A stretch of DNA of 10,144 bases from Gammaproteobacteria bacterium. GTDB taxonomy: Bacteria > Pseudomonadota > Gammaproteobacteria > Enterobacterales > Psychrobiaceae. The position numbers and the translations under genes are program-made. The notes under the pieces are model-generated. The model saw only the letters and a program-made list of their open reading frames with translations. It was not told where the DNA came from and did not search any database. Below are positions 1 to 10,089 of the stretch, one piece after another; positions within the stretch are counted from its first letter, which is position 1, and every line of letters starts with the position of its first letter. The stretch spans positions 1-10,144 of the forward strand of contig JABSRS010000092.1 of the NCBI GenBank assembly GCA_013214885.1. The letters run 5' to 3'.

Positions 1-182
1 TCATCATCGCCTTGCAGATTGTCGCATTGGGGGTAAGGTTTATTCAAAGGCGTTAAATACTTGCTTCCCTGTTTAACTCGTGCTAACTCTGGGAAACGCG
101 GATTACATGCATCCACGAGTTCTTCTGCTTTCTCCCAACTTTCAGAATTCCACCGCGCGCCGCTTGCGGGTTTAAAGACAGC
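1..182 (-). CDS. Unidentified protein fragment, truncated at both ends
   Basis: The minus strand is open from the left edge up to a stop codon at 225-227. Its translation from about 182 down to 1 looks like a real protein: varied composition, with stretches such as SWEKAEELVDACNPRFPELA, two Trp and two Cys. The plus-strand reading of the same bases is Ser/Ala/Arg-rich and resembles an antisense shadow. There is no ATG, GTG or TTG in frame at its upstream end; the first possible start is an internal GTG. Above about 183 the frame becomes the antisense of the conserved SCO copper-site segment, so the real N-terminus is missing. The C-terminus lies outside the window. I do not recognise the family. 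That the coding strand is minus is inferred from the quality of the translation only. Confidence 0.5.
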
Positions 183-186
183 ATGG

Positions 187-633
187 GACTTGCATTGTCC
201 TGATGTTTGTCCTGTTACTTTAGGCTATTTAACCGCGCTAATGCGTAACCTTGGTGAGCAAAAATCACAGGTTCAGGTGTTATTTGTTAGTGTTGATCCG
301 AAGTACGATACGATTGAGCATCTCGATAAGTATTTAATTTATTTTGATCAGAGCATTGTGGGTCTTACTGGGACGCAACAGGAAGTTGATATTGTTGCTG
401 ACTCTTTTAAATTACGTCGCGCCTCGGTTGCTGACTTAGAGGTTAGCACTGAATATCGCAAAAAGAAATTTAGCAAAGACGGGGTCAATAAAGCCGAGGA
501 TAAAACCAAGATATTCTCGCACAGTACCTATATTTATCTATTAGATAAACAAGGCCGCACCAGAACCTTCTTTGATACAGGCACCTCGCGTGACAAGGTT
601 AAGCAACAAATAGCATCACTACTAGCAGAGTGA
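187..633 (+). pseudogene. SCO1/SenC-family copper chaperone, N-terminus missing
   Basis: SCO proteins are membrane-anchored thioredoxin-fold proteins facing the periplasm that deliver copper to the CuA site of cytochrome c oxidase or act as thiol reductants. The sequence shows the CPDVC copper/redox motif (Cys codons 196-198 and 208-210), the following helix, the VLFVSVDPKYDT strand-turn typical of the family, and the downstream His in FSHSTYIYLLD (His codon 520-522), completing the Cys-Cys-His ligand set. The C-terminal half is intact to the TGA at 631-633. What is missing is everything before the motif: the N-terminal membrane anchor and the first strands, normally some 60-90 residues. The frame stays open upstream to a TTG at 61, but residues from that stretch bear no resemblance to SCO and are antisense to a protein-like minus frame. 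No ribosome binding site supports that TTG. It ends 10 bp before the convergent tusA stop. A truncated pseudogene or an assembly chimera fits equally well. Confidence 0.72.
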
Positions 634-643
634 AGGAAAAGAA

Positions 644-880
644 TTACCCTTTCTTAATGATATAGCGATAAGGCGCTGATTCAACTTCGGCGCTGATCAA
701 CTCATGATCCATAAAACGACAAAAGCTCGGGATATCTCGGGTAGTTGATGGATCATCGGCAATAATCAGTAATGTTTCACCGCTCTCTATCGCTCTAATT
801 GTCTTACGTATCATCATTACTGGTACTGGGCATCGCATGCCGATTGCGTCTAATTGATGCTGAGCTGTTAAATCTGACAC
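644..880 (-). CDS. tusA: Sulfur carrier protein TusA
   Basis: TusA accepts persulfide sulfur from the cysteine desulfurase IscS and passes it to TusBCD-TusE for 2-thiouridine formation in tRNA; it also affects molybdenum cofactor synthesis and iron-sulfur balance. The 78-residue product has the family signature [16 protein letters not shown] with the acceptor Cys at residue 17, then [10 protein letters not shown] and [12 protein letters not shown], and ends PYRYIIKKG, close to E. coli TusA along its whole length. I chose the GTG at 878-880 rather than the in-frame GTG at 890-892. The short form begins MSDL as E. coli begins MTDL, and a GGTGGAAG ribosome binding sequence (886-893) sits 5-7 bases upstream, overlapping the longer start. 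It is transcribed as a single gene from its own promoter, downstream of the fadBA terminator, and converges on the SCO remnant with about 10 bp between stops. Confidence 0.93.
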   Translation of the reverse strand: MSDLTAQHQLDAIGMRCPVPVMMIRKTIRAIESGETLLIIADDPSTTRDIPSFCRFMDHELISAEVESAPYRYIIKKG

Positions 881-885
881 ACTAT

Positions 886-893
886 CTTCCACC
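886..893 (-). promoter_or_regulatory. tusA ribosome binding site deciding the start
   Basis: The minus strand reads GGTGGAAG here, 5 bases before the GTG at 880. This makes the GTG at 892, which lies inside the site, an unlikely start. Confidence 0.65.
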
Positions 894-910
894 GAGAAAT
901 ATAAAAATCA

Positions 911-938
911 ATTTTAACCGCTCTAATTTAAATTTCAA
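911..938 (-). promoter_or_regulatory. Sigma-70-type promoter for tusA
   Basis: On the minus strand a TTGAAA -35 box (933-938) is separated by 16 bp from a TAAAAT -10 box (911-916). Transcription would begin near 904 and give a leader of roughly 24 bases before the GTG at 880. It lies just downstream of the fadBA terminator, in agreement with separate transcription of tusA. Confidence 0.6.
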
Positions 939-970
939 TCTTAGCGTGGTAAAAATTTAAACTGCGCCAC

Positions 971-997
971 AAAAAAAGCCGACTTACGTCGGCTTTT
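971..997 (-). terminator. Rho-independent terminator of fadBA
   Basis: The stem AGCCGAC/GTCGGCT (977-983 with 988-994) closes a 4-base loop and can extend by three A-T pairs. On the minus strand it is followed by seven T residues (971-977), so it should terminate fadBA transcripts about 35 bases past the fadA stop. The plus strand also has a short T run (994-997), so weak activity in that direction is possible. Confidence 0.88.
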
Positions 998-1030
998 ATG
1001 TTCAAAACGAACGGTAATTAAATAAACAAA

Positions 1031-2218
<1,188 letters not shown>

Positions 2219-4372
2219 TTAAGCGTTGTAGTAGGTTGCGCTAGCAGCAGCTTTTTCACGCATACCGTCAGTCACTTTATACATTGCACCAAGGTGAGCA
2301 TAGCTATCAGCTAGTTCAACAAACGCTGCAACACCCATAGTATCGATATACTGGAATATGCCACCACGGAAAGGAGGGAAACCAAGACCAAACACTAAGC
2401 CGATATCAGCTTCGCCAGGGGTTGCGATAATGCCTTCTTCTAAACAGCGAACTGTTTCGATAACCATTGGGATCATAGTACGAGCGATAATTTCGTCGCT
2501 GCTGAATTCAGTCGTATCAGCACTTACTGCTTTCAACAGTTCGTAAGCTTCTGGTGCTGGATCTTTCTTAGCACGGCCACGCTTGTCTAAAGAGTGATTG
2601 TAGAAACCTTTGTCGTTCTTCTGACCATAACGACCAGCTTCATACATAGCATCGATAGAATCTTTGCCATCTTTAGCCATGCGGTCTGGGAAACCTTTAG
2701 CCATTACATCTTGCGCGTGGTGAGCTGTATCCATACCAACAACATCAAGTAGGAATGCAGGACCCATTGGCCAGCCAAATTCTTTTTCCATCACTTTATC
2801 AACTTTGACGAAATCTGCGCCATCGCTAATTAGTTTAGCGAAACCGCCAAAGTATGGGAATAGAACACGGTTAATGAAGAAACCAGGACAATCGTTAACA
2901 ACGATTGGTGATTTACCCATTTTAGCAGCGTAAGCAACAACAGTAGCGATAGTTTCATCAGAGGTGTTTTCACCACGAATGATTTCAACTAATGGCATCT
3001 TATGTACTGGGTTAAAGAAGTGCATGCCACAGAATTTTTCAGGGCGCTTAAGATTCTTAGCCAGTTCATTGATTGAGATAGTTGACGTATTTGAAGTAAC
3101 GATAGCGTTTTCGCTAACATAACCTTCAACTTCAGCTAATACCATGCCTTTAATTTTAGGGTTTTCAACGACAGCTTCAACCACGATATCAACATCTTTA
3201 ACTGACTCATAGTTAAGAGTAGCGGTGATGCTGTTAAGAGTCTTAGCCAACTTAGCACCGTCAATACGCTTGCGCTTAAGTTGTTTGTTTAGAATGCCAG
3301 ACGCTTCATTTAGACCAAGATCTAATGCCGCTTGGTTAATGTCTTTCATCACAATCGGCGTGCCTTTGCTCGCTGATTGGTAAGCGATACCGCCACCCAT
3401 GATGCCAGCGCCAAGTACAGCAGCAGTTTCAACTTTTAATGCAGTTTTAGCCGCTTTCTTAGAGTTTGCTTTAATTAGTTGGTCATTTAAGAAAATACCA
3501 ACTAGTGAACGAGCAACATCAGTCTTAGCTAGCTTAACGAAACCTTTGGTTTCAATTAGTAATGCTTTAGCGCGGGTCATGCTCGCACTTTTCTCAATAC
3601 ACTTAAGGGCGGTCATCGGTGCTGGGTAGTGTTTACCCGCTTTCGATGCAACCATGCCTTTAGCGGTTGAGAATGACATCATGTTTTCAATTGGCGACAG
3701 TGTTAATGGCGCTTGCTTTTCAGCACGGCGTGCTTGCCAATCGAACTTACCAGCAATCGCATCTTCTAACATCGCAATAGCTGATTCGCGTAATTTTTCA
3801 GGAGCCACTACAGCATCAATGGCACCGACTTTAAGTGCTTTGTCTGCTTTATTATTCGTTGCGCCAGTGATCCACATTAATGCGTTATCACAACCGATTA
3901 AGCGAGGTAAGCGTACTGTACCACCCCAACCAGGCATAATACCTAGTTTGGTTTCAGGCAAGCCTAGTACAGCGGTAGTATCGGCGATACGGTAATCTGC
4001 TAGTAGAGTAGCTTCACAACCACCGCCTAGTGCAAACCCGTTAATGGCAGCGATAGTAGGGCAGTCTAAATCTTCAAAGCCGTTAAAAGTATCGTTGATT
4101 GATGACAACCATTCGCTTAATTGCTCAGCGGGTGCATCAAAGTGGGTGGTGAACTCTGTGATATCTGCGCCAACAATAAATGCTGACTTACCACTGGTCA
4201 TTACTACACCTTTTAGATCGGTTAGACCTTGTAGAGCTTCAACCGCTTCTTTAAACGATTGAAGGGTCTGTTGGTCAAACTTGTTAACCGAACCATCTTT
4301 TGCGTCAAATTTTAACTCTGCAATACCATCTTTAATGTAGCTTACAGAGAGGGTGCTTGATTCATAAATCAT
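2219..4372 (-). CDS. fadB: Fatty acid oxidation complex alpha subunit FadB (enoyl-CoA hydratase / 3-hydroxyacyl-CoA dehydrogenase)
   Basis: FadB hydrates trans-2-enoyl-CoA and then oxidises L-3-hydroxyacyl-CoA with NAD+, feeding FadA; the family can also carry isomerase and epimerase activities. The 717-residue product is close to the 729 of E. coli. Residues about 1-190 form the crotonase domain with the oxyanion segment [10 protein letters not shown] and the two catalytic glutamates, Glu120 in GGGCE and Glu140 in LPETKLG. After a linker, the Rossmann fold starts near 316 with the NAD-binding GAGIMGGG (321-328). The dehydrogenase His451 lies in [16 protein letters not shown], and the C-terminal dehydrogenase domains follow to the end. 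The ATG at 4370-4372 has a GAGGGA ribosome binding site 8 bases upstream. It is first in the operon with fadA. A palindrome 129 bp upstream (4501-4522) and a hairpin touching the ribosome binding site (4386-4406) may regulate it. Confidence 0.97.
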   Translation of the reverse strand: MIYESSTLSVSYIKDGIAELKFDAKDGSVNKFDQQTLQSFKEAVEALQGLTDLKGVVMTSGKSAFIVGADITEFTTHFDAPAEQLSEWLSSINDTFNGFEDLDCPTIAAINGFALGGGCEATLLADYRIADTTAVLGLPETKLGIMPGWGGTVRLPRLIGCDNALMWITGATNNKADKALKVGAIDAVVAPEKLRESAIAMLEDAIAGKFDWQARRAEKQAPLTLSPIENMMSFSTAKGMVASKAGKHYPAPMTALKCIEKSASMTRAKALLIETKGFVKLAKTDVARSLVGIFLNDQLIKANSKKAAKTALKVETAAVLGAGIMGGGIAYQSASKGTPIVMKDINQAALDLGLNEASGILNKQLKRKRIDGAKLAKTLNSITATLNYESVKDVDIVVEAVVENPKIKGMVLAEVEGYVSENAIVTSNTSTISINELAKNLKRPEKFCGMHFFNPVHKMPLVEIIRGENTSDETIATVVAYAAKMGKSPIVVNDCPGFFINRVLFPYFGGFAKLISDGADFVKVDKVMEKEFGWPMGPAFLLDVVGMDTAHHAQDVMAKGFPDRMAKDGKDSIDAMYEAGRYGQKNDKGFYNHSLDKRGRAKKDPAPEAYELLKAVSADTTEFSSDEIIARTMIPMVIETVRCLEEGIIATPGEADIGLVFGLGFPPFRGGIFQYIDTMGVAAFVELADSYAHLGAMYKVTDGMREKAAASATYYNA

Positions 4373-4385
4373 TATTATTTTCCCT

Positions 4386-4406
4386 CGTCGATAACATCAA
4401 TCGACG
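4386..4406 (-). promoter_or_regulatory. Hairpin in the fadB leader next to the ribosome binding site
   Basis: A perfect 7-bp inverted repeat, CGTCGAT and ATCGACG, flanks a 7-base loop. On the minus strand its 3' arm ends on the first G of the GAGGGA ribosome binding site (4381-4386). In the mRNA this could hinder or tune ribosome loading. There is no T run after it, so it is not a terminator. The role is inferred. Confidence 0.4.
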
Positions 4407-4433
4407 TACTATTTTATAGGCCGACTTTGGCTA

Positions 4434-4463
4434 AATTTAGTCTTTACTTTTTTACAGCAACAA
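4434..4463 (-). promoter_or_regulatory. Possible fadB promoter
   Basis: The minus strand has TTGTTG (4458-4463), 18 bp, then TAAATT (4434-4439), a modest sigma-70 match that would start the fadB mRNA about 55 bases before its ATG. Other weak candidates exist closer to the palindrome at 4501-4522, so the true promoter is uncertain. Confidence 0.3.
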
Positions 4464-4500
4464 CCAAGTCTCTCTTGTGTTGAGCTAAATTTCAACAGTT

Positions 4501-4522
4501 AGTTTAAACAATTGTTTAAACT
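4501..4522. promoter_or_regulatory. Perfect 22-bp palindrome, candidate PsrA (fatty acid regulator) operator
   Basis: The site is a perfect palindrome with 11-bp half-site AGTTTAAACAA. Its core, AAAC-AATT-GTTT, fits the AAAC(N2-4)GTTT core reported for PsrA, the TetR-family repressor released by long-chain acyl-CoA that controls beta-oxidation genes in Pseudomonas and many other gammaproteobacteria, including Shewanella. Position supports a link to fadBA, 129 bp upstream of fadB. No psrA gene is in the window. The assignment rests on remembered consensus and context; another regulator could bind here. Confidence 0.6.
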
Positions 4523-4595
4523 GGGTGTTTGTTTTAAGTTTTTCCGTTGGTAATGTGCTGTTTTTAATTGGTTTTGTTGTGTATGGTTGGCTAGT

Positions 4596-4614
4596 TAAAT
4601 ATCTAAGATATTTA
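4596..4614. promoter_or_regulatory. Perfect 19-bp dyad upstream of pepQ, unknown regulator
   Basis: TAAATATCT-A-AGATATTTA is a perfect inverted repeat around a single central base, about 140 bp before the pepQ start and about 60-100 bp before its likely promoter. Its 1-base centre would not form a stable RNA hairpin loop, so a dimeric protein binding site is the likelier reading. It does not match a site I know. Confidence 0.4.
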
Positions 4615-4674
4615 GGGGACGATGCTTAAGTTGTGCCAAATCGATTTAACTTTACAGATTTATCGCTTTTTTAA

Positions 4675-6072
<1,398 letters not shown>

Positions 6073-6074
6073 CC

Positions 6075-6689
6075 TTGAACCAAACGCCCTATCAAGTGCT
6101 GTCTGCGCCACTCATGGTGCAGACAGAAGTTAAACGCAGTAAGTTTCTTGCTTATATCTCACCCACTCAGGGCGTAAAGCAAGCCAAGGCATTTATTAAT
6201 CAGATCCGCGCACTTCATCCCGATGCCAGTCATAATTGCTGGGCTTATGTCGCCAATCGCCCAGAAAATACCGTTGAAATTGGTTATTCCGATGACGGTG
6301 AGCCATCCGGCTGTGCTGGTAGGCCAATGCTTAATGTCTTACAAGGTAGTGGCATTGGTGAAATCACTGTGGTGGTTGCTCGCTATTTTGGTGGCACCAA
6401 GCTAGGCACTGGCGGAATGGCACGCGCCTATGGCGGGGCAGTCAGTGCGGTATTAGCCGAAGCCCAAACTGCAATTAAGGTGGTTACCATGGAATTGAAT
6501 TTCTGTTGTGACTATCAATGGAGTAATTTAATTGAGCAATTGCTGCTTAAATTTGATGCCCAATTAATTGAGGCCAATTATGGCATCGATATTAACTATC
6601 GAATAGCAATTGACGTTAGAACCGCAGCTGATTTTTCAGCTCAAGCCCATCAACGCGCTAATGGTCAGATCGAGATAAAAATCAAATAA
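6075..6689 (+). CDS. yigZ: YigZ/IMPACT family protein (UPF0029)
   Basis: YigZ belongs to the bacterial branch of the IMPACT family, whose eukaryotic members restrain the GCN2 kinase. The bacterial role is unsettled; nucleic-acid or translation-factor-like binding has been proposed from structure. The 204-residue product matches the length of E. coli YigZ. The N-terminal UPF0029 domain (about 20-125) has the signatures SDDGEPSGCAGRPML (72-86) and ARYFGGTKLGTGG (102-114). A smaller ferredoxin-like DUF1949 domain follows (about 138-200). The start is a TTG, 2 bp after the pepQ stop, with no strong ribosome binding site, so coupling to pepQ translation is likely. Its N-terminus aligns with E. coli to within two residues. 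An internal ATG at 6114 would remove 13 residues and is less likely. I see no terminator between it and glmU. Confidence 0.9.
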   Translation: MNQTPYQVLSAPLMVQTEVKRSKFLAYISPTQGVKQAKAFINQIRALHPDASHNCWAYVANRPENTVEIGYSDDGEPSGCAGRPMLNVLQGSGIGEITVVVARYFGGTKLGTGGMARAYGGAVSAVLAEAQTAIKVVTMELNFCCDYQWSNLIEQLLLKFDAQLIEANYGIDINYRIAIDVRTAADFSAQAHQRANGQIEIKIK

Positions 6690-6727
6690 TCATAACGGAT
6701 GATTTTGTTGAATAAAATGCTGGGATC

Positions 6728-6741
6728 AGGCTAGGTAGCCT
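6728..6741. promoter_or_regulatory. Short dyad beside the glmU -35 box
   Basis: AGGCTA-GG-TAGCCT forms 6-bp arms around two bases and ends 2 bp before the -35 box of the glmU promoter. The 2-base centre cannot loop well as RNA, and no T run follows, so an operator is likelier than a terminator. The regulator is unknown. Confidence 0.3.
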
Positions 6742-6743
6742 AC

Positions 6744-6772
6744 TCGACACTTCTGGTGATATTGATTACAAT
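6744..6772 (+). promoter_or_regulatory. Sigma-70-type promoter for glmUS
   Basis: TCGACA (6744-6749) and TACAAT (6767-6772) are separated by 17 bp, each one base off consensus. Transcription would begin near 6779, about 27 bases before the glmU ATG. Confidence 0.7.
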
Positions 6773-6805
6773 ATAGCTTCCTCAAAAAAATTGAACAACA
6801 TATCT

Positions 6806-8176
6806 ATGGAATTACATCTTGTTATATTGGCAGCGGGTAAGGGTACTCGGATGCGCTCTGCGCTGCCTAAAGTTCTGCATAAAGTTGCCGCAAAACCAAT
6901 GGTTGAACATGTTATCGATGCCACCGCTGGATTGTCAGTTGCCAGCACCCAATTAGTTTATGGTCACGGTGGAGATTTAATGCAACAAGCATTGGCTCAT
7001 CGTGATGTCAGTTGGGTACTACAAGCCGAGCAATTAGGTACTGGCCACGCTGTGGCACAAGCGATGCCAGCACTACCAGACAGTGGCAAGGTGTTAATTC
7101 TTTATGGTGATGTACCATTAATCAGTACGGCAACACTTGAGCGATTAATTGCGGTGCAGCCAAGTGGCGGCATTGGTTTGCTGACCGTGGTATTAGCCGA
7201 TCCAACGGGCTATGGCCGTATTGTTCGCAACAATGGTGACGTGGTCGGTATTGTTGAACAAAAAGATGCTACTGCTGAGCAGTTAACAATTGTTGAAGTC
7301 AATACTGGAATTTTGATTGCTGACTCGGTTGACTTAAAACATTGGCTCGCTAATTTAAGTAACGATAATGCCCAACAGGAATATTACCTGACTGATATTA
7401 TCGCGATGGCACATCAGCAAGGTAAAAAAATCATTGCTGCGCATCCTGCATCAGCGGTTGAAGTTGAAGGGGTCAACAATAAATTACAGCTAGCGCAGAT
7501 CGAGCGTGCCTATCAATTACAACAAGCAGAAGCGTTGATGATTGCAGGGGCTACACTACGAGATCCTACTCGAATAGATATTCGTGGTGAGCTGACTGTT
7601 GGCCAAGATGTTGAACTCGATATTAACTTAATCGTCGAAGGTAAAGTTACCTTGGGTGATAACGTGGTGATTGGTGCTAACTGTATTCTTAAAAATTGTA
7701 CAATTGCTGCCAATACTCAGGTAAAGCCTAACTCGATGATCGAAGATTCGATTGTCGGCAGTGATTGTTCGGTTGGCCCTTTCGCAAGATTACGTCCAGG
7801 TTGTCAAATGAGTGATGGTTCTCATGTTGGAAACTTCGTTGAGATGAAAAAAGTTAAGCTTGGCCTAGGATCAAAAGCTGGTCACCTTGCTTATCTTGGT
7901 GATTCTATTATTGGTGCTAACGTTAATATTGGTGCTGGTACTATCACCTGTAATTATGATGGTGCTAATAAACACCTGACAGAGATTGGTGACAACGCCT
8001 TTATTGGTTCAGATACCCAGCTGGTCGCCCCCGTTAAAATCGGTGTTGGTGCAACAATTGGTGCTGGTGCCACAATTACCACTGAAGTCGCTGACAATGA
8101 GTTGGTGATCACCCGAGTTAAGCAACGACATATCAAAAACTGGGTACGTCCAGTTAAGAAAAATAAGCTTACATAG
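6806..8176 (+). CDS. glmU: Bifunctional GlmU (GlcN-1-P acetyltransferase / GlcNAc-1-P uridylyltransferase)
   Basis: GlmU acetylates glucosamine-1-phosphate with acetyl-CoA and then joins the product to UTP, giving UDP-GlcNAc for peptidoglycan and lipid A; it works as a cytoplasmic trimer. The 456 residues equal the E. coli length. The N-terminal uridylyltransferase has the nucleotide loop LAAGKGTRM (8-16), QLGTGHA (76-82) and the magnesium ligands Asp102 in YGDVPL and Asn224 in EGVNN. A linker helix leads to the left-handed beta-helix from about residue 250, with Arg330, Lys348, His360, Tyr363, Asn374 and Lys389 all matching E. coli positions shifted by three. The ATG at 6806 gives the family's usual N-terminus. 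An in-frame TTG at 6791 would add five residues. Neither has a clear ribosome binding site. It leads the glmU-glmS pair behind its own promoter. Confidence 0.97.
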   Translation: MELHLVILAAGKGTRMRSALPKVLHKVAAKPMVEHVIDATAGLSVASTQLVYGHGGDLMQQALAHRDVSWVLQAEQLGTGHAVAQAMPALPDSGKVLILYGDVPLISTATLERLIAVQPSGGIGLLTVVLADPTGYGRIVRNNGDVVGIVEQKDATAEQLTIVEVNTGILIADSVDLKHWLANLSNDNAQQEYYLTDIIAMAHQQGKKIIAAHPASAVEVEGVNNKLQLAQIERAYQLQQAEALMIAGATLRDPTRIDIRGELTVGQDVELDINLIVEGKVTLGDNVVIGANCILKNCTIAANTQVKPNSMIEDSIVGSDCSVGPFARLRPGCQMSDGSHVGNFVEMKKVKLGLGSKAGHLAYLGDSIIGANVNIGAGTITCNYDGANKHLTEIGDNAFIGSDTQLVAPVKIGVGATIGAGATITTEVADNELVITRVKQRHIKNWVRPVKKNKLT

Positions 8177-8197
8177 CTATTAACAAGGAATTTTAAA

Positions 8198-10030
8198 ATG
8201 TGCGGAATTGTTGGCGCGGTAGCGCAACGTGATATCAGCGAAATATTATTACAAGGATTGCAGCGATTAGAATATCGTGGCTATGACTCGGCGGGACTTG
8301 CAGTGTTATCTGCTCCTGGACAGTTTGAACGTGTCCGTAGTGTCGGTAAAGTGCAAAGCTTAGTTAATAAAGTTGAAGATTATAATGTTAGTGGTGGCAC
8401 TGGGATTGCTCATACTCGTTGGGCAACACACGGTGGGGTTACTGAAGCAAATGCTCATCCCCACGCATCTAACAATGACCTAATTATTGTTCATAACGGT
8501 ATTATTGAAAATCACAATGAACTACGTAAAGAATTAAAAGCCAAGGGTTATGTTTTTACCTCAGATACTGATACTGAAGTATTGGCTCACCTGATTGCTG
8601 AAAATAATAAAACAGCCGCTAGCTTATTAGAAGCTGTGCGCGTGACCACTAAAATGGTCCGTGGCGCATACGGCACAGTGATCATGGATTGTAATGATCC
8701 TGAGCGCTTGATTGTCGCTCGCTCTGGTAGCCCGTTAGTGATTGGTCTTGGTATTGGTGAAAACTTTATCGCATCAGATTTACGTGCACTATTACCAGTG
8801 ACTCATAACTTCATGTATTTAGAAGAAGGTGATGTTGCCGAAATCACTCGCTTTGAAGTTAATGTCTTAGACAGTGATGGTAACGCGGTTGAACGCGAAG
8901 CTAAAGCCACTGACATTTCAGTTGAATCACAAGGTAAAGGCGAATACCGTCATTACATGCTGAAAGAAATCCATGAGCAACCACAAAGTGTTCGTAATAC
9001 ATTAGCGGGACGTTTAGTCGATGGCGTCATTGTTGAAGATACTTTTGGTGCCGGATCATCAAAAGTTTTTGATGATGTTGAGCATATTCAAATTATAGCT
9101 TGTGGTACTAGCTATCATGCTGCAATGGTCGCGCGTTATTGGTTAGAAGATTTGGCTGGTATTTCATGTAATGTCGAAATAGCCTCTGAGTTTAGATACC
9201 GTCGTTCTTTTGTTCATACTAATAGTTTGTTGGTTACTATTTCACAATCAGGTGAAACTGCAGATACATTAGCGGCACTGCGCTTAGCGCAAGAGCTTGG
9301 CTACATGTCATCATTGGTGTTATGTAATGTCGACGGTTCATCATTAGTGCGTGAATCAGACTTAGCATTCATGACTAAGGCTGGAACTGAAATTGGTGTA
9401 GCCTCAACCAAAGCTTTTACTACGCAGTTAGTTGGCTTATTAATGATGGTGCTGGCGATTGGTCAGAAGCGTGGCATGAGCAGTGAGAAGCAGCAAGCGA
9501 TCGTTGCAGCGCTTAATTCATTGCCAGCTAAGCTTGAAGAAAGCTTAGCACTAAGTGCTTCGATTGAAGCATTAGCTCCAGAATTTGCTGATAAGCAGCA
9601 CTCGCTATTTCTTGGTCGTGGCGATCAGTACCCAATTGCGATGGAAGGGGCACTTAAGCTTAAAGAAATTTCTTACATTCATGCCGAAGCTTATGCCGCT
9701 GGTGAGTTAAAGCACGGGCCATTAGCATTGATTGATGCTGATATGCCGATCATTGTGGTTGCGCCTAATAATGAGCTATTGGAAAAGTTGCAATCGAATG
9801 TTGAAGAAGTACGCGCCCGTGGCGGTATTTTGTATGTATTTGCAGATGCTGAAAGTAAGTTTGAAAGCGATGAAACTATGCGAGTCATTGATGTGCCAGC
9901 AATTGATGAAATAGTCGCCCCAATTTTATATACCATTCCACTACAGTTGTTGTCGTATTACGTTGCGATTATAAAAGGCACCGATGTCGATCAGCCAAGA
10001 AACTTGGCTAAGTCTGTTACAGTAGAGTAA
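8198..10030 (+). CDS. glmS: Glutamine-fructose-6-phosphate aminotransferase GlmS
   Basis: GlmS makes glucosamine-6-phosphate from fructose-6-phosphate and glutamine, the committed step to UDP-GlcNAc. The 610 residues match the usual 609. The glutaminase domain (about 2-225) starts with the nucleophile Cys2, exposed after Met removal, followed by [14 protein letters not shown] (72-79) and HNGIIENH (99-106). Two SIS isomerase domains follow, with [17 protein letters not shown] and STKAFTTQ in the first and the catalytic [17 protein letters not shown] and His506 in [10 protein letters not shown] in the second. The C-terminal loop NLAKSVTVE contains Lys605. The ATG has an AAGGAA ribosome binding site (8185-8190) 7 bases upstream. 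It lies 21 bp after glmU and is probably cotranscribed. That gap leaves no room for a glmS ribozyme, and I saw no DeoR-family regulator gene between the two. Confidence 0.98.
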   Translation: MCGIVGAVAQRDISEILLQGLQRLEYRGYDSAGLAVLSAPGQFERVRSVGKVQSLVNKVEDYNVSGGTGIAHTRWATHGGVTEANAHPHASNNDLIIVHNGIIENHNELRKELKAKGYVFTSDTDTEVLAHLIAENNKTAASLLEAVRVTTKMVRGAYGTVIMDCNDPERLIVARSGSPLVIGLGIGENFIASDLRALLPVTHNFMYLEEGDVAEITRFEVNVLDSDGNAVEREAKATDISVESQGKGEYRHYMLKEIHEQPQSVRNTLAGRLVDGVIVEDTFGAGSSKVFDDVEHIQIIACGTSYHAAMVARYWLEDLAGISCNVEIASEFRYRRSFVHTNSLLVTISQSGETADTLAALRLAQELGYMSSLVLCNVDGSSLVRESDLAFMTKAGTEIGVASTKAFTTQLVGLLMMVLAIGQKRGMSSEKQQAIVAALNSLPAKLEESLALSASIEALAPEFADKQHSLFLGRGDQYPIAMEGALKLKEISYIHAEAYAAGELKHGPLALIDADMPIIVVAPNNELLEKLQSNVEEVRARGGILYVFADAESKFESDETMRVIDVPAIDEIVAPILYTIPLQLLSYYVAIIKGTDVDQPRNLAKSVTVE

Positions 10031-10055
10031 AAAAGAAAATTAAAAAGAAAATTAA
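9997..10055 (+). other. Tn7 attachment region (attTn7), unoccupied
   Basis: The last codons of glmS, encoding [12 protein letters not shown], are the conserved target of the Tn7 protein TnsD in gammaproteobacteria, and insertion normally falls about 25 bp past the stop, here near 10055. No Tn7 end or transposition gene is seen in the following 89 bp. The projected insertion point falls at the start of the glmS terminator stem. Coordinates are scaled from the E. coli site, not measured. Confidence 0.55.
10030..10053. repeat. Perfect 12-bp tandem duplication after glmS
   Basis: AAAAAGAAAATT occurs twice end to end, from the last base of the glmS stop codon to the base before the terminator stem. 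It looks like slippage or a small duplication in an A-rich tract. Confidence 0.7.
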
Positions 10056-10089
10056 GTCTAACGGAATTCAATTTTTGTTAGACTTTTTT
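10054..10089 (+). terminator. Rho-independent terminator of glmUS
   Basis: The 9-bp perfect stem AAGTCTAAC/GTTAGACTT (10054-10062 with 10077-10085) closes a 14-base loop and runs into a T tract to 10089. It lies 23 bases after the glmS stop. The loop is long for a terminator, but stem and T run are clear. Confidence 0.82.

Noticed and set aside
61..186. N-terminal extension of the SCO frame from a TTG at 61
   Set aside because: It has no ribosome binding site, no membrane anchor and no SCO-like strands, and it is antisense to a better protein-like frame. I treat the SCO remnant as starting near 187.
3654..3995. 113-codon open frame on the plus strand inside fadB
   Set aside because: It is antisense to the conserved hydratase domain and its Ser/Ala/Ile-rich composition is that of a shadow frame.
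4431..4440. 10-bp palindrome CTAAATTTAG near the fadB promoter
   Set aside because: It is short and AT-rich, overlaps the proposed -10 box and is expected by chance in such sequence.
8177..8197. glmS ribozyme or small-RNA pairing region before glmS
   Set aside because: The gap is 21 bp and holds only the ribosome binding site. The ribozyme needs far more space and is a Gram-positive feature.
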